DNA from: Mesoflavibacter sp.
GTDB lineage: Bacteria > Pseudomonadota > Alphaproteobacteria > UBA8366 > Aestuariispiraceae
Assembly: GCA_017792345.1 (NCBI GenBank)
Contig: CP051228.1
Location: 4,680,148-4,744,147 of the forward strand
Length of the DNA: 64,000 bases
Direction: 5' to 3'
Shown here: one piece after another, positions 1 to 8,225 of the stretch
How the letters are laid out: each line of letters opens with the position of its first letter
Position numbering within the stretch: the stretch's first letter is position 1
Made by a program: the position numbers and the translations under genes
Notes under the pieces: model-generated
Told to the model about the DNA's origin: nothing
Seen by the model: the letters and a program-made list of their open reading frames with translations, nothing else
The model's database searches: none

Positions 1-235
1 TTTCCCGGTCCGGCGGCCAGCGGTTTTCCCTTTCGTCCGTACGGGGATCGTTTGCCATATCGTCCGGCGCCTCGTCCGTTTCGATCCGATAGGCACCGCC
101 CAGCCAGCGGTGCAGATCGACATCCTGGCACCGTTTCGAACAGAAGGGCTTCACATCGTCAGCGGGCGGGCTGCCGCAGATCGGGCATTTCAGTTTCTTG
201 CGCTTGTCGATGCGCGTGCGCTCCGGATCCAGCAT
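1..235 (-). CDS. yacG: DNA gyrase inhibitor YacG-like zinc protein (3' end cut by window)
   Basis: This small zinc-finger protein belongs to the YacG family; in E. coli YacG binds GyrB and inhibits gyrase. The frame opens with ATG at 235 and runs off the window edge after about 78 codons without a stop. It shows CPIC at residues 17-20 and CSKRC at 32-36, which is the CX2C-X11-CX3C zinc site, followed by the family block DVDLHRWLGGAYRI. The acidic tail beyond residue 55 makes it longer than the 65-residue E. coli protein. It starts 3 bp after the stop of the RNase G-like gene, so it is probably the last gene of the same minus-strand operon. Confidence 0.9.
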   Translation of the reverse strand, partial: MLDPERTRIDKRKKLKCPICGSPPADDVKPFCSKRCQDVDLHRWLGGAYRIETDEAPDDMANDPRTDERENRWPPDRE

Positions 236-238
236 GCC

Positions 239-1615
239 TCAAGCCTCCATGCGCACATCGGGACGCGGCGCGCCGGGACGCAGGGTCAGCGGCTGTCCCA
301 AGCGGCGCTCGGTCTCCGCCAAGGCCGGCTTCAGCGGCCCTTTGAACAGGGCGGCGGCGGCGTCCGACAGATCGGCCACCGGCTTCCCCGCCCCCTTGAG
401 GCGCAGCGCCCGGCGCAGGATGTCGGCCGCCTCGGCGTCGGGCGCTGATTTAAGCGCCTGGACCGGACTGACGCAAAGCTGGGCCAGGCTGGGCCCGATG
501 CGCTGACGCGTGATCTCGACCAGCCCGGCGGCCGAGATCCCCAGCACGTCGGCATGGCCCTCCCCGCCTTTCAGGCGGCTGCGCAGCATGTCCAGCAGGG
601 CCTTCATCTTGCCGCGCTGCTTGACGCCCGCGAAGTCGATGACAATCAGACCGCTGATCCGGCGCAGCAGAATCTGGCGTGCAATTTCATCCGCCGCGCG
701 TCGGTTCAGGCGGTGCAGCGCTTCATCCTTCATCGTAGCGCCCGCCTCGCCCGACCCCATATCGACGTCGATTGCGGTCAGGGCCTTGGTCTCCTGAATG
801 GTGACGCGCCCGCCGCCAGTCAGCGGCACCTCGGTTCCCAACGCCTCTTCCAGAATATCCGACAGGCCGGCCGCATCGAAAATCGGCGTCGTCGACTGAT
901 GAAAAGCCAACCCTTCCGCCAAATCCGGATAGCGTTCCCGGACCAAGGCCTCGGCCGCCGCGAAATCCAGCCGGTCGTCCAGCGCGACCCGCGCATCGGG
1001 GCCGGCTTCGCGCAGACAGAAGTCGACGAATCCCGGCGCTTCCATCAGCAGGGCCGGTGCCTTCGCGGCCGATTTCCGCGATTGCAGGTCGGTCCAGAGC
1101 GCACGCAGACGCCCTGCTTCCTCCGCCAGAGCCTCGCCCGGAACGGACGCAGCCGGTCCCCGCAGGATCAGATCGGTCGGATCCTGGATCGCAGATTCCG
1201 CCGCAGCCAAAGCCTCAGCCCGGCGCTTGCCCTGGCCCAACGACCGGGCGCATTGCAGCCCGCCGCCGCGCCCCGGCTGCAGGGCGACGTATCGTCCCCA
1301 AAGAACGATCTGCCGAACCACGGCCGGGCCCTTGTCGTCATGGGAGTCGCGGGCGACCTGGACCAGCAGGGTCTCGCCCTCCTCCACCTCACGGGCCTTG
1401 GCCAACAAGACTTGCGGCCCGATCCCGAGATCCAGGAACGCCCCGCCCATGCGTTTGTCGACCGACCGCACGCGCGCCAGATAGACGGCACCGGTCAGGC
1501 GCTGCCGCGTCGCGCGGTCGATGTCGATGGCGACCGCCCGTCCGTCGGCGTCAAGATGCCCGGCCCGGCGTTCGGCAGGGCTGCCTTCGATATAGATTTC
1601 CGCCGCTCCGCTCAT
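239..1615 (-). CDS. rng: ribonuclease E/G family endoribonuclease (RNase G-like, short form)
   Basis: The 458-residue protein has an S1-like RNA-binding segment near residues 38-90 and an RNase E/G catalytic core. The metal-binding aspartates lie in AIDVD (D283) and IVIDF (D327), corresponding to D303 and D346 of E. coli RNase E. The function is endonucleolytic processing of rRNA and mRNA. The zinc-link motif CPxCxG that normally follows the ITRQR block is absent; only one cysteine, in LCVSP, is left. The canonical dimer-stabilising zinc site therefore seems lost. The ATG overlaps the stop of maf by 4 bp, indicating translational coupling. Confidence 0.9.
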   Translation of the reverse strand: MSGAAEIYIEGSPAERRAGHLDADGRAVAIDIDRATRQRLTGAVYLARVRSVDKRMGGAFLDLGIGPQVLLAKAREVEEGETLLVQVARDSHDDKGPAVVRQIVLWGRYVALQPGRGGGLQCARSLGQGKRRAEALAAAESAIQDPTDLILRGPAASVPGEALAEEAGRLRALWTDLQSRKSAAKAPALLMEAPGFVDFCLREAGPDARVALDDRLDFAAAEALVRERYPDLAEGLAFHQSTTPIFDAAGLSDILEEALGTEVPLTGGGRVTIQETKALTAIDVDMGSGEAGATMKDEALHRLNRRAADEIARQILLRRISGLIVIDFAGVKQRGKMKALLDMLRSRLKGGEGHADVLGISAAGLVEITRQRIGPSLAQLCVSPVQALKSAPDAEAADILRRALRLKGAGKPVADLSDAAAALFKGPLKPALAETERRLGQPLTLRPGAPRPDVRMEA

Positions 1616-2196
1616 CGCGCTATTCCGATCCCAGTAAGCAGTTTATGCGTTTCGTGCAGGCACAGGCCCACGACATTCGTGTAGGAGCCGCCGATCCGGC
1701 GTATCAAGGTGGCCGCGCGGCCCTGAATGGCATAGCCGCCCGCCTTGCCGTCCCATTCGCCGGACGCGATATAGGCGTCGATCTCCGCCGCCTCCAGCCG
1801 TTTGAACACGACGGCCGTCTCGACCACCCTGGACCGGACCCGGCCGTCCGGCCCGATCAACGCGATGCCGCCATACACGATATGCCGCCGCCCCGAAAGC
1901 CGCGACAAGCATCGCCGTGCGGTTTCGGCATCTTCCGCCTTGGGCAGAATGCGCCGACCGACGGCGACGACGGTATCGGCGGCCAGGATGGCGCAGCCCG
2001 CGCCTTCCGCCTCCGCGACGGCCAGCGCCTTGCCCTCGGCCAGGCGCTGGGCCAACGGGCGCGGCATCTCGTCCCGCATCGGCGTCTCATCGATTTCCGC
2101 CGGGCGCACGCTATCCGGCACGATGCCGATCTGGGCCAACAGATCGAGGCGCCGCGGGCTGGCGGAGGCAAGGACGAACGGCGGTTTTTGGGTCAA
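1612..2196 (-). CDS. maf: Maf/YhdE-family nucleoside triphosphate pyrophosphatase
   Basis: The 194-residue protein begins with the Maf signature LASASPRRLDLL and carries ADTVVAVG and the later SGRRHIVYGG block. Maf proteins hydrolyse non-canonical or pyrimidine NTPs (dTTP/UTP type for YhdE) to monophosphates, as house-cleaning enzymes that also affect septation. It lies only 1 bp downstream of the phosphatase-like gene and overlaps rng by 4 bp, so the four genes read as one operon. Which NTP is preferred cannot be told from sequence alone. Confidence 0.92.
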   Translation of the reverse strand: MTQKPPFVLASASPRRLDLLAQIGIVPDSVRPAEIDETPMRDEMPRPLAQRLAEGKALAVAEAEGAGCAILAADTVVAVGRRILPKAEDAETARRCLSRLSGRRHIVYGGIALIGPDGRVRSRVVETAVVFKRLEAAEIDAYIASGEWDGKAGGYAIQGRAATLIRRIGGSYTNVVGLCLHETHKLLTGIGIAR

Positions 2197-2197
2197 A

Positions 2198-2638
2198 TCA
2201 CTCTACCGGAAAAGTCTTCATGATACGTTGGCGGATCTGGTCGCGCACTTGACGATAAGCGTCAAGCCTCTGCTCCCGGCTGCCCTCGATGATCGACGGG
2301 TCGAACGTGTTCCAAAACACCACGTCGCAGGCCATGGTCCGTGTCAGTTCGACGGCGTGGTGCTGGGCCTCCGGCGACAGGGCGACGATCAGGTCGAAGA
2401 ACGTATCCTCCAACTGATCGAAGGTCTTGGCATGATGTTTCGACATGTCGATGCCGATTTCCGCCATCACCTCGACCATCAGCCCGTCCAACTCCCCCTC
2501 GCGCGCGCCGACGCTGTCGACATAGATCTTCGTCCCGAACAGGGACTTCATGATGCCCTCGGCCATCGGCGAGCGGATCGAGTTCATGGTGCAGCAGAAC
2601 ATGACCGCATCGGGAAGGTCGTCGGCGGAGAAGATCAT
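2198..2638 (-). CDS. low-molecular-weight protein-tyrosine-phosphatase/ArsC-type family protein
   Basis: The 146-residue protein has the N-terminal phosphate-binding loop C-X5-R as CTMNSIR within VMFCCTMNSIRSPMAEG, which is typical of the LMW phosphatase/thioredoxin-type arsenate reductase fold. In other alphaproteobacteria this gene sits between the UPF0262 gene and maf, which matches its place here. The likely role is a cytoplasmic phosphatase. Arsenate reduction is less likely because no arsR, arsB or arsH gene is near. Substrate unknown. Confidence 0.8.
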   Translation of the reverse strand: MIFSADDLPDAVMFCCTMNSIRSPMAEGIMKSLFGTKIYVDSVGAREGELDGLMVEVMAEIGIDMSKHHAKTFDQLEDTFFDLIVALSPEAQHHAVELTRTMACDVVFWNTFDPSIIEGSREQRLDAYRQVRDQIRQRIMKTFPVE

Positions 2639-2675
2639 CGCGCGCGCTTTCGGTCGCCTGCCCCCTTCGTTCCGA

Positions 2676-3170
2676 TCAGCCGCGGATGTGCAGTACGCAT
2701 ACCAGGGTGAACAAGCGGCGCGACGTGGCCTTGTCGATGTCGATCTTGTCTTTCAAAGCGTCCACCAGCACGTCGGCCCCTTCATTGTGCAGGCCACGCC
2801 GGGCCATATCGATGGTTTCGATCTGACTGGGCGACAGTTTCTTGATCGCGTCGTAATAGCTTTCGCAGATCTGAAAATAGTCGCGCACGATCCGGCGAAA
2901 CGGCGACAACGGCATCATCACATTCGTCAGGTTCGTGTCGTCTTCGTCGTCGATCTTGAAGACCAGGCGTTTGCCGTCCTCGATCCCCAAGCGTACCTTG
3001 AAGGGCCCCTTGAAGTCGCCGACCGGGCGAAAGCGGTTCATGTCCAGAAGGTCGTACATCGCGACCTTGCGTTCATGTTCGACCTCGACGCTGCGGCGGA
3101 CGACGCTTTTGTCATCCAGGTCGATGGCGACGATCTTGTCGGTGGTTTCGTCGAACTTCGCTTCGCTCAT
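2676..3170 (-). CDS. UPF0262 family protein
   Basis: The 164-residue protein is recognised by the conserved C-terminal half, with MPLSPFRRIVRDYFQICESYYDAI, IDMARRGLHNEGA and the terminal TSRRLFTLVCVLHIRG. The family is restricted to Alphaproteobacteria and has no assigned function. It is usually found directly after hisD, as here, with 51 bp between the hisD stop and this start. No signal peptide or membrane segment is visible, so it is probably cytoplasmic. The conserved location beside histidine and RNA-processing genes is the only functional hint. Confidence 0.9.
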   Translation of the reverse strand: MSEAKFDETTDKIVAIDLDDKSVVRRSVEVEHERKVAMYDLLDMNRFRPVGDFKGPFKVRLGIEDGKRLVFKIDDEDDTNLTNVMMPLSPFRRIVRDYFQICESYYDAIKKLSPSQIETIDMARRGLHNEGADVLVDALKDKIDIDKATSRRLFTLVCVLHIRG

Positions 3171-3221
3171 AGCCGTGCTCCCTTGCGCTCGCGAGGCGGA
3201 GTTTAGAGGAGTGGAAACCGC

Positions 3222-4541
3222 TTAGCGAGACGGCATGTTCAGACGGATGGCGACCGACAGCGCATGGGCGCCCAGGCCCTCCGCCTCGGCAAGCGCCACC
3301 GCCGACGGTCCGATTGCCGACAGGCTGTCCGCATCACAGCGCACGAAGGACGTGCGTTTCATGAAATCCGCCACGCCCAGGCCGCTGGAGAACCGGGCAC
3401 TGCGCGCGGTGGGCAGAACATGATTGGGCCCGGCGACATAATCGCCGATGGCTTCCGGCGTATGGCGGCCCAGGAAGATCGCGCCGGCATTGCGCACCCG
3501 GTCGCCCAGCGCATCGGCATCGGCGACGGCAAGCTCCAGATGTTCCGGCGCAATCCGGTCGATCAGCGGCAGGGCGTCTTCCAGGTCGTCCACCACGATG
3601 ATCGCCCCATGGCTGGCCCAGCTCGCCCCGGCGATCTCCCGGCGCGGCAAGGTCTCAAGACGCGCGGACACCGCGCGCTCTACCGCGTCGGCGAAATTGG
3701 CGTCATCCGTGATCAGGATCGACTGGGCCGACGTGTCGTGCTCCGCCTGGCTCAACAGATCCGCCGCGATCCAGTCCGGATCGTTCTCCGCGTCGGCGAC
3801 GACCAGGATTTCCGACGGTCCCGCAATCATGTCGATGCCAACCGTCCCGAAGACACGGCGCTTGGCCGCGGCAACATAGGCATTACCGGGCCCGACAATC
3901 TTGTCGACCGGGTGGATCGTTTCCGTGCCATAGGCCAGCGCGCCAACCGCCTGCGCGCCGCCGACCCGGTAGACCTCGTCCACGCCGGCCAGATGGGCGG
4001 CGGCCATCACCAGCGGATTGATCACATCATCCGGCGTCGGCACGACCATGACCAGGCGCGGCACGCCCGCAACCTTCGCCGGCATCGCGTTCATCAGGAC
4101 GGAACTGGGGTAAGCCGCCGTCCCGCCCGGCACATAAAGGCCGGCCGCCGTCACCGGGGTCCACCGCGCGCCCAGGCGCACGCCATCCGCATCGCGATAG
4201 TCCAACCCCGTCGGCAGGGTCTTCTCATGGAAGGATCGGATTCGGTCCGCCGCCAGTTTCAGCGCCTCGATGGTCGCCGGGTCGCATTGCGCGGCGGCAC
4301 CTTCCAGCACGTCCTTCGGGACGCACAGATCCCGCGCGGTGATCGAGACCCGGTCGAACCGGTTGGTATAATCGACCAGCGCCGCGTCGCCCCGGCGGCG
4401 CACATCGGACAGGATGTCGGCGACGACGCGATCGACATCTTCATCCATTTCGCGCTTGGCGCCCAACAGGTCCGCGAAAGCCTTTTCGAACCCGGCATCC
4501 GACGCGTTCAGGCGATCAGCCACTTCGAATTTATGCGGCAC
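3222..4541 (-). CDS. hisD: histidinol dehydrogenase
   Basis: The 439-residue enzyme oxidises L-histidinol to L-histidine in two NAD-dependent steps, the last steps of histidine synthesis. Family blocks are present: [23 protein letters not shown], the GPGNAYV and GPSEILV loops, [10 protein letters not shown] and PEHLEL (zinc and catalytic residues), and GPNHVLPT near the C-terminus. Length is normal for HisD. The start overlaps the end of hisG by 11 bp, so the two are translationally coupled. Confidence 0.96.
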   Translation of the reverse strand: MPHKFEVADRLNASDAGFEKAFADLLGAKREMDEDVDRVVADILSDVRRRGDAALVDYTNRFDRVSITARDLCVPKDVLEGAAAQCDPATIEALKLAADRIRSFHEKTLPTGLDYRDADGVRLGARWTPVTAAGLYVPGGTAAYPSSVLMNAMPAKVAGVPRLVMVVPTPDDVINPLVMAAAHLAGVDEVYRVGGAQAVGALAYGTETIHPVDKIVGPGNAYVAAAKRRVFGTVGIDMIAGPSEILVVADAENDPDWIAADLLSQAEHDTSAQSILITDDANFADAVERAVSARLETLPRREIAGASWASHGAIIVVDDLEDALPLIDRIAPEHLELAVADADALGDRVRNAGAIFLGRHTPEAIGDYVAGPNHVLPTARSARFSSGLGVADFMKRTSFVRCDADSLSAIGPSAVALAEAEGLGAHALSVAIRLNMPSR

Positions 4542-5196
4542 GGGCTACCTCCCGGAAACGATCAACCCAGCCGCCGACCTCCTCCGACCGGGTCTTCAGG
4601 GCGGCGCGGTTCACGATCAGGCGGGAGGTGATTTCCGCAATCGTCTCAACCTCGACCAGACCGTTTTCCTTCAAGGTCCGGCCGGTGGAGACCAGATCGA
4701 CGATACGGCGGCACAGCCCCATGCCGGGCGCCAGTTCCATGGCGCCGTTCAGCTTGATGCATTCGGCTTGCACGCCGCGCCGGGCAAAATGACGGCGGGT
4801 GATGTTGGGGTATTTCGTGGCGACGCGGATATGGCTCCAGCGGCTGGGATCGTCTCCCGCACTCAATTCCGACGGTTCCGCGACGGCGATGCGGCAATAG
4901 CCAATGTTCAGATCGACCGGCGCGTAAAGCTCCGGATAGTCGAATTCCATCAGCACATCATTCCCGGCCACCCCCAGATGGGCCGCGCCGAAGGCGACAA
5001 AGGTCGCGACGTCGAAGCTGCGCACCCGGATGATCGACAGGTTCGGGACGTTGGTGTCGAATTTCAGCAGCCGCGATTTCGGATCGTCGAAAGCCGGTTC
5101 GGGACTGATCCCCGCCCCTTCCAGCAAGGGACGCAGATCGTCTAGGATCCGGCCCTTGGGCAGGGCCAGCACCAGAGGCTCGTTCGCTGTCGTCAT
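4531..5196 (-). CDS. hisG: ATP phosphoribosyltransferase, short form
   Basis: The 221-residue protein catalyses the first committed step of histidine synthesis, joining ATP and PRPP. The N-terminal [12 protein letters not shown] and the PRPP-binding loop [14 protein letters not shown] are clear. At this length it is the short form, which lacks the C-terminal regulatory domain and in known cases works as a hetero-octamer with HisZ. No hisZ gene lies in the window, so the partner must be elsewhere. hisG is the first gene of the minus-strand run hisG-hisD-UPF0262-phosphatase-maf-rng-yacG. Confidence 0.96.
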   Translation of the reverse strand: MTTANEPLVLALPKGRILDDLRPLLEGAGISPEPAFDDPKSRLLKFDTNVPNLSIIRVRSFDVATFVAFGAAHLGVAGNDVLMEFDYPELYAPVDLNIGYCRIAVAEPSELSAGDDPSRWSHIRVATKYPNITRRHFARRGVQAECIKLNGAMELAPGMGLCRRIVDLVSTGRTLKENGLVEVETIAEITSRLIVNRAALKTRSEEVGGWVDRFREVARAA

Positions 5197-5274
5197 GGCG
5201 GCGGGACCGGTCTATTGGTTTCGTGAGCCGGTAAATGGCACACCGGCCCCGCCGTTTCCAGTATTTATCGGGGT

Positions 5275-6165
5275 TTAACCCGCGACGTCGAGGCGCAGAC
5301 CCTGGCCGCTGCGCTCAAAACCCATCATCGCGATCTTGCGCGGCAGGCCCCAGCGGTAGCCGCCGAGCATGCCGGAATTCCGGATCACGCGGTGACATGG
5401 GATCAGCCAGCTGATCGGATTGGCCCCAACCGCCGTGCCGACCGCGCGGGCGGCCCGGCTGGGCATGCCGATGCGTTCGGCCAGGCTGCCATAGGTCGTG
5501 TAATTGCCCGGCTGGATCCGCATCAGCGCTTCCCAGACCTTTACCTGGAACTCGGTGCCTTTCAGGAACAGACGGATGCCGCGATCCTCCTGTATCGATT
5601 CCGGTTCGGCGAAGATTCGGTCCATGTAGTCTTGCGTGAAGACCGGATCCTCGCGCAGCGACGCCTCCGGCCAGCGGTCCGCCATGTCTCGGAAACACTC
5701 GGCCTCTCCCCGCGCATCCAGGAATGCCAGGCCGCACAGGCCTCGATCCGTCGCCAGCAACAGGGTTTTCCCGAACGGCCCGTCATGCCAGCCCCAGCGG
5801 ATGTCCAACCCCTTGGCCGCGCGCTTGTACTCGCCAGGCGTCATCGCCTCATAGGTCACGAACAGGTCATGCAGCCGGCCCGGCCCTGAAAGGCCTGCAT
5901 CGAAACTGGCGTTCAGGAGGTCCGATTGATCGTCCAGCGCCTGCTTGGCCTGTTCCAAGCTGACGACGCTGAGGAACTTCTTCGGGCTGAGCCCAACCCA
6001 GCGCTGAAAGACGCGCTGAAAATGGAACTCGCTCATGCCGCATTGATCGGCGAGGTCCGACAGGCTGGGCCGGTCGTCGCCCCAGGTTTCGGCCAGATGT
6101 TCCAGCGCCTTGCCGATCCGCCGATAGTCCCGCTGATTTTCGATATCATCCATCATCTTCGACAT
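5275..6165 (-). CDS. AraC-type HTH / methylated-DNA-[protein]-cysteine S-methyltransferase fusion
   Basis: The 296-residue protein joins an AraC helix-turn-helix region (about residues 20-115) to an O6-alkylguanine transferase domain (about 120-290). The acceptor-cysteine motif is PCHRV, with Cys257. It would repair alkylated bases and may control transcription. Unlike E. coli Ada it lacks the N-terminal zinc domain that senses methylphosphotriesters (normally about 80 residues with four cysteines). The usual Ada switch must therefore be missing or supplied by another protein. It is monocistronic on the minus strand. Confidence 0.88.
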   Translation of the reverse strand: MSKMMDDIENQRDYRRIGKALEHLAETWGDDRPSLSDLADQCGMSEFHFQRVFQRWVGLSPKKFLSVVSLEQAKQALDDQSDLLNASFDAGLSGPGRLHDLFVTYEAMTPGEYKRAAKGLDIRWGWHDGPFGKTLLLATDRGLCGLAFLDARGEAECFRDMADRWPEASLREDPVFTQDYMDRIFAEPESIQEDRGIRLFLKGTEFQVKVWEALMRIQPGNYTTYGSLAERIGMPSRAARAVGTAVGANPISWLIPCHRVIRNSGMLGGYRWGLPRKIAMMGFERSGQGLRLDVAG

Positions 6166-6257
6166 TCCGTTTGGTCCCTTCGTGCATTCTCATGCGTTCT
6201 GGGCCAAATCTAGGCTGTTCCCGGGCCGCGCCCCACCCGGTTCTTGCGGCTCGCGCC

Positions 6258-7385
6258 TTAAACAAATCCGAGACGTTCGATCGTCCAATAGGCGGCGATC
6301 AGGCCGATACCGGCGGAGGCAGGAATGGCTACCGCCCGACGATACCAGGACTGACGCTGGATCAGATAGGTCGCAGCGAAGCAAATCAGCACGACCGCGA
6401 TCTGCCCTGCCTCGACACCGATATTGAACGCGATCAGGCCGGTCACGAAATCGTCGCGTCCCAATCCAATCTCAGCCAATACACCGGCGAACCCCAGGCC
6501 ATGCAGCAGTCCGAAGGCGAATACGATCGCCGGTCGCCAGGCTGTCAGGCGTTGGGTCATCAGGTTTTCGACGCAGACATAGACGATACTGGCGGCGATC
6601 AGCGGTTCGACGATGGCTGGAGACAGGACGACGATTTCCAGAACGCCCAAGGCCAGTGTCACCGTATGGGCGACCGTGAACGCCGTGATCTGCCAGAACA
6701 GGGGTCGCATTGCCGGGCTCAGCAGAAACAGGCCGACGACGAAAAGGATGTGGTCCAGGCCCTTTGGCAGAATATGCGTGAACCCTACGACCAGATAGTC
6801 CCAGGCGACCTGAAACACGCTTCTGGCGGGGGCGCCGATCACCGGGATCGGCGGGCTGCGGTCGCCATTCTGCAGCCACATCGCGAACAGCCCGCCGCCG
6901 ACGCTTTGCGCCCGAATAACGCTGGACCCGAAATCCGCACTCCACCCCCAAGTCAGCGCTTGCGATCCGGGAACCAGCGCGCCCTCCAGGACGAGAGTGG
7001 TTTCGCGCGGAAGGTCGGTGTCGCCGACCGGCGGAATCCGGGTCTCGGCCAGACCCGGCACCACGCGCGCACCGTCCAGGCGAATATCGATCCCCGCCAT
7101 CAGACGTTCGGTAAATGCGGTCAAAGCATCGCGCAGCCCCTCCGGCGGCATCCGGCGATAAGCGTCGTATTCCGCGGCACCCGGCGCATCCGCCGTGTCG
7201 GCATGTTCCGGCCCGATACCGGCCAGCAGCGCCTCCAGATTGGTCGTGATCTCGATCCGGTACCGGCCGTCGGCGAAGGTGAGGCTGGCCAAGGTCGGGG
7301 TAATCTCATGGGCCGCCGCCGTTGAGATGGAGACAAGCCACAGAAACAATGAAATCAGAATCTTGCACCCAGGACCTTGCGGCAT
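6258..7385 (-). CDS. HupE/UreJ family membrane protein (putative metal transport)
   Basis: The protein is 375 residues from the chosen ATG at 7385, which gives a clean signal peptide ending in STAAAHE. An in-frame ATG at 7433 is less likely. The N-terminal 190 residues are exported. The C-terminal half holds about six hydrophobic helices and starts with the HupE-type motif GFTHILPKGLDHILFVVGLFLL. Members of the HupE/UreJ_2 group are suspected nickel or cobalt carriers. No hydrogenase or urease genes are near, so the substrate is open. It diverges from a DUF4198 gene with only 27 bp between start codons. Confidence 0.8.
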   Translation of the reverse strand: MPQGPGCKILISLFLWLVSISTAAAHEITPTLASLTFADGRYRIEITTNLEALLAGIGPEHADTADAPGAAEYDAYRRMPPEGLRDALTAFTERLMAGIDIRLDGARVVPGLAETRIPPVGDTDLPRETTLVLEGALVPGSQALTWGWSADFGSSVIRAQSVGGGLFAMWLQNGDRSPPIPVIGAPARSVFQVAWDYLVVGFTHILPKGLDHILFVVGLFLLSPAMRPLFWQITAFTVAHTVTLALGVLEIVVLSPAIVEPLIAASIVYVCVENLMTQRLTAWRPAIVFAFGLLHGLGFAGVLAEIGLGRDDFVTGLIAFNIGVEAGQIAVVLICFAATYLIQRQSWYRRAVAIPASAGIGLIAAYWTIERLGFV

Positions 7386-7412
7386 AGTCTCACCCAGAAA
7401 GGAAATCGCCCC

Positions 7413-8216
7413 GTGACACGCATTCGTATCCATGCCGCCCTGCCTGTGATCCTAAGCCCCTTCCTCTGGCTGGCAAGCGTCCAGGAATCGGTGGGGCATG
7501 AGTTCTGGATCGAACCCTATGCCTATCGTGTCGACAGCGGTGCGCCGATCATCGGTAACACCAAAACCGGCCAGGACTTCAAGGGCTACCGCCACCTCTA
7601 TCTACCGCAACGCTTCACCCGCTTCGAACTGCACGGTCCGGACGGCGTTCGGGATGTGGCCGGCATCGTCGGTGACGTGCCCGCCCTGAACGCTGAAACC
7701 GGCGCGAACGGTCTGCATGTCGTGGTCTATCAATCGACCCAGCAAACGGTCGACTTCGACGATTGGGCGGTCTTCGAGGGCTATTTGGAGGACGAAGGCC
7801 TGCCGCCGCTATTGGACCGGCACGTGGCGCGCGGTCTCGATCCGAACGCATTCACCGAGGCGTTCATTCGCTGCGCGAAGTCCCTGGTCGCGGTAGGCGG
7901 CACGGACGGTCAGGACGAGGCGGTGGGCATGCCGCTGGAACTGGTCATGTCGGACAATCCGTTTCGCACTAAAACGCCCGCCTTGCGATTGGTTTGGATG
8001 GGCAAGGCGCTGACGAACCGGCAGATCAAGATCCTGCATAAGACGGCCTCGGAAAGTCCGGCCACACGGCACACCGTCGTCACCGACGCGGCTGGCGCGG
8101 CCCGACTGCCGGATCTGGGACCGGGCCAGTACCTTCTGAACGCGGTGCATCTGATCGAAAATGCGGATCCGCCCTGGCTGAGCTACTGGGCGTCGTTGAC
8201 CTTCGAACGTCGCTGA
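7413..8216 (+). CDS. DUF4198-like periplasmic protein
   Basis: The GTG at 7413 is preferred because AAGGAAA lies about 7 bp upstream and the product then begins with a signal peptide (VTRIRIHAALPVILSPFLWL) cleaved before HEFWIEPYAYRV. HEFWIEP after the signal is the usual start of DUF4198 proteins, some of which accompany nickel or cobalt importers. The protein has 267 residues and ends in a beta-rich region (TDAAGAARLPDLGPGQYLL) that resembles a cna-B-like fold. It is divergent from the HupE-like gene, which supports a shared metal-related role; this is inference. Confidence 0.7.
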   Translation: MTRIRIHAALPVILSPFLWLASVQESVGHEFWIEPYAYRVDSGAPIIGNTKTGQDFKGYRHLYLPQRFTRFELHGPDGVRDVAGIVGDVPALNAETGANGLHVVVYQSTQQTVDFDDWAVFEGYLEDEGLPPLLDRHVARGLDPNAFTEAFIRCAKSLVAVGGTDGQDEAVGMPLELVMSDNPFRTKTPALRLVWMGKALTNRQIKILHKTASESPATRHTVVTDAAGAARLPDLGPGQYLLNAVHLIENADPPWLSYWASLTFERR

Positions 8217-8225
8217 AAGGCTTCG

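Noticed and set aside
2198-2638. Arsenate reductase assignment
   Set aside because: Only the general C-X5-R loop is shared; no arsenic-resistance neighbours, and the conserved housekeeping position argues for a phosphatase.
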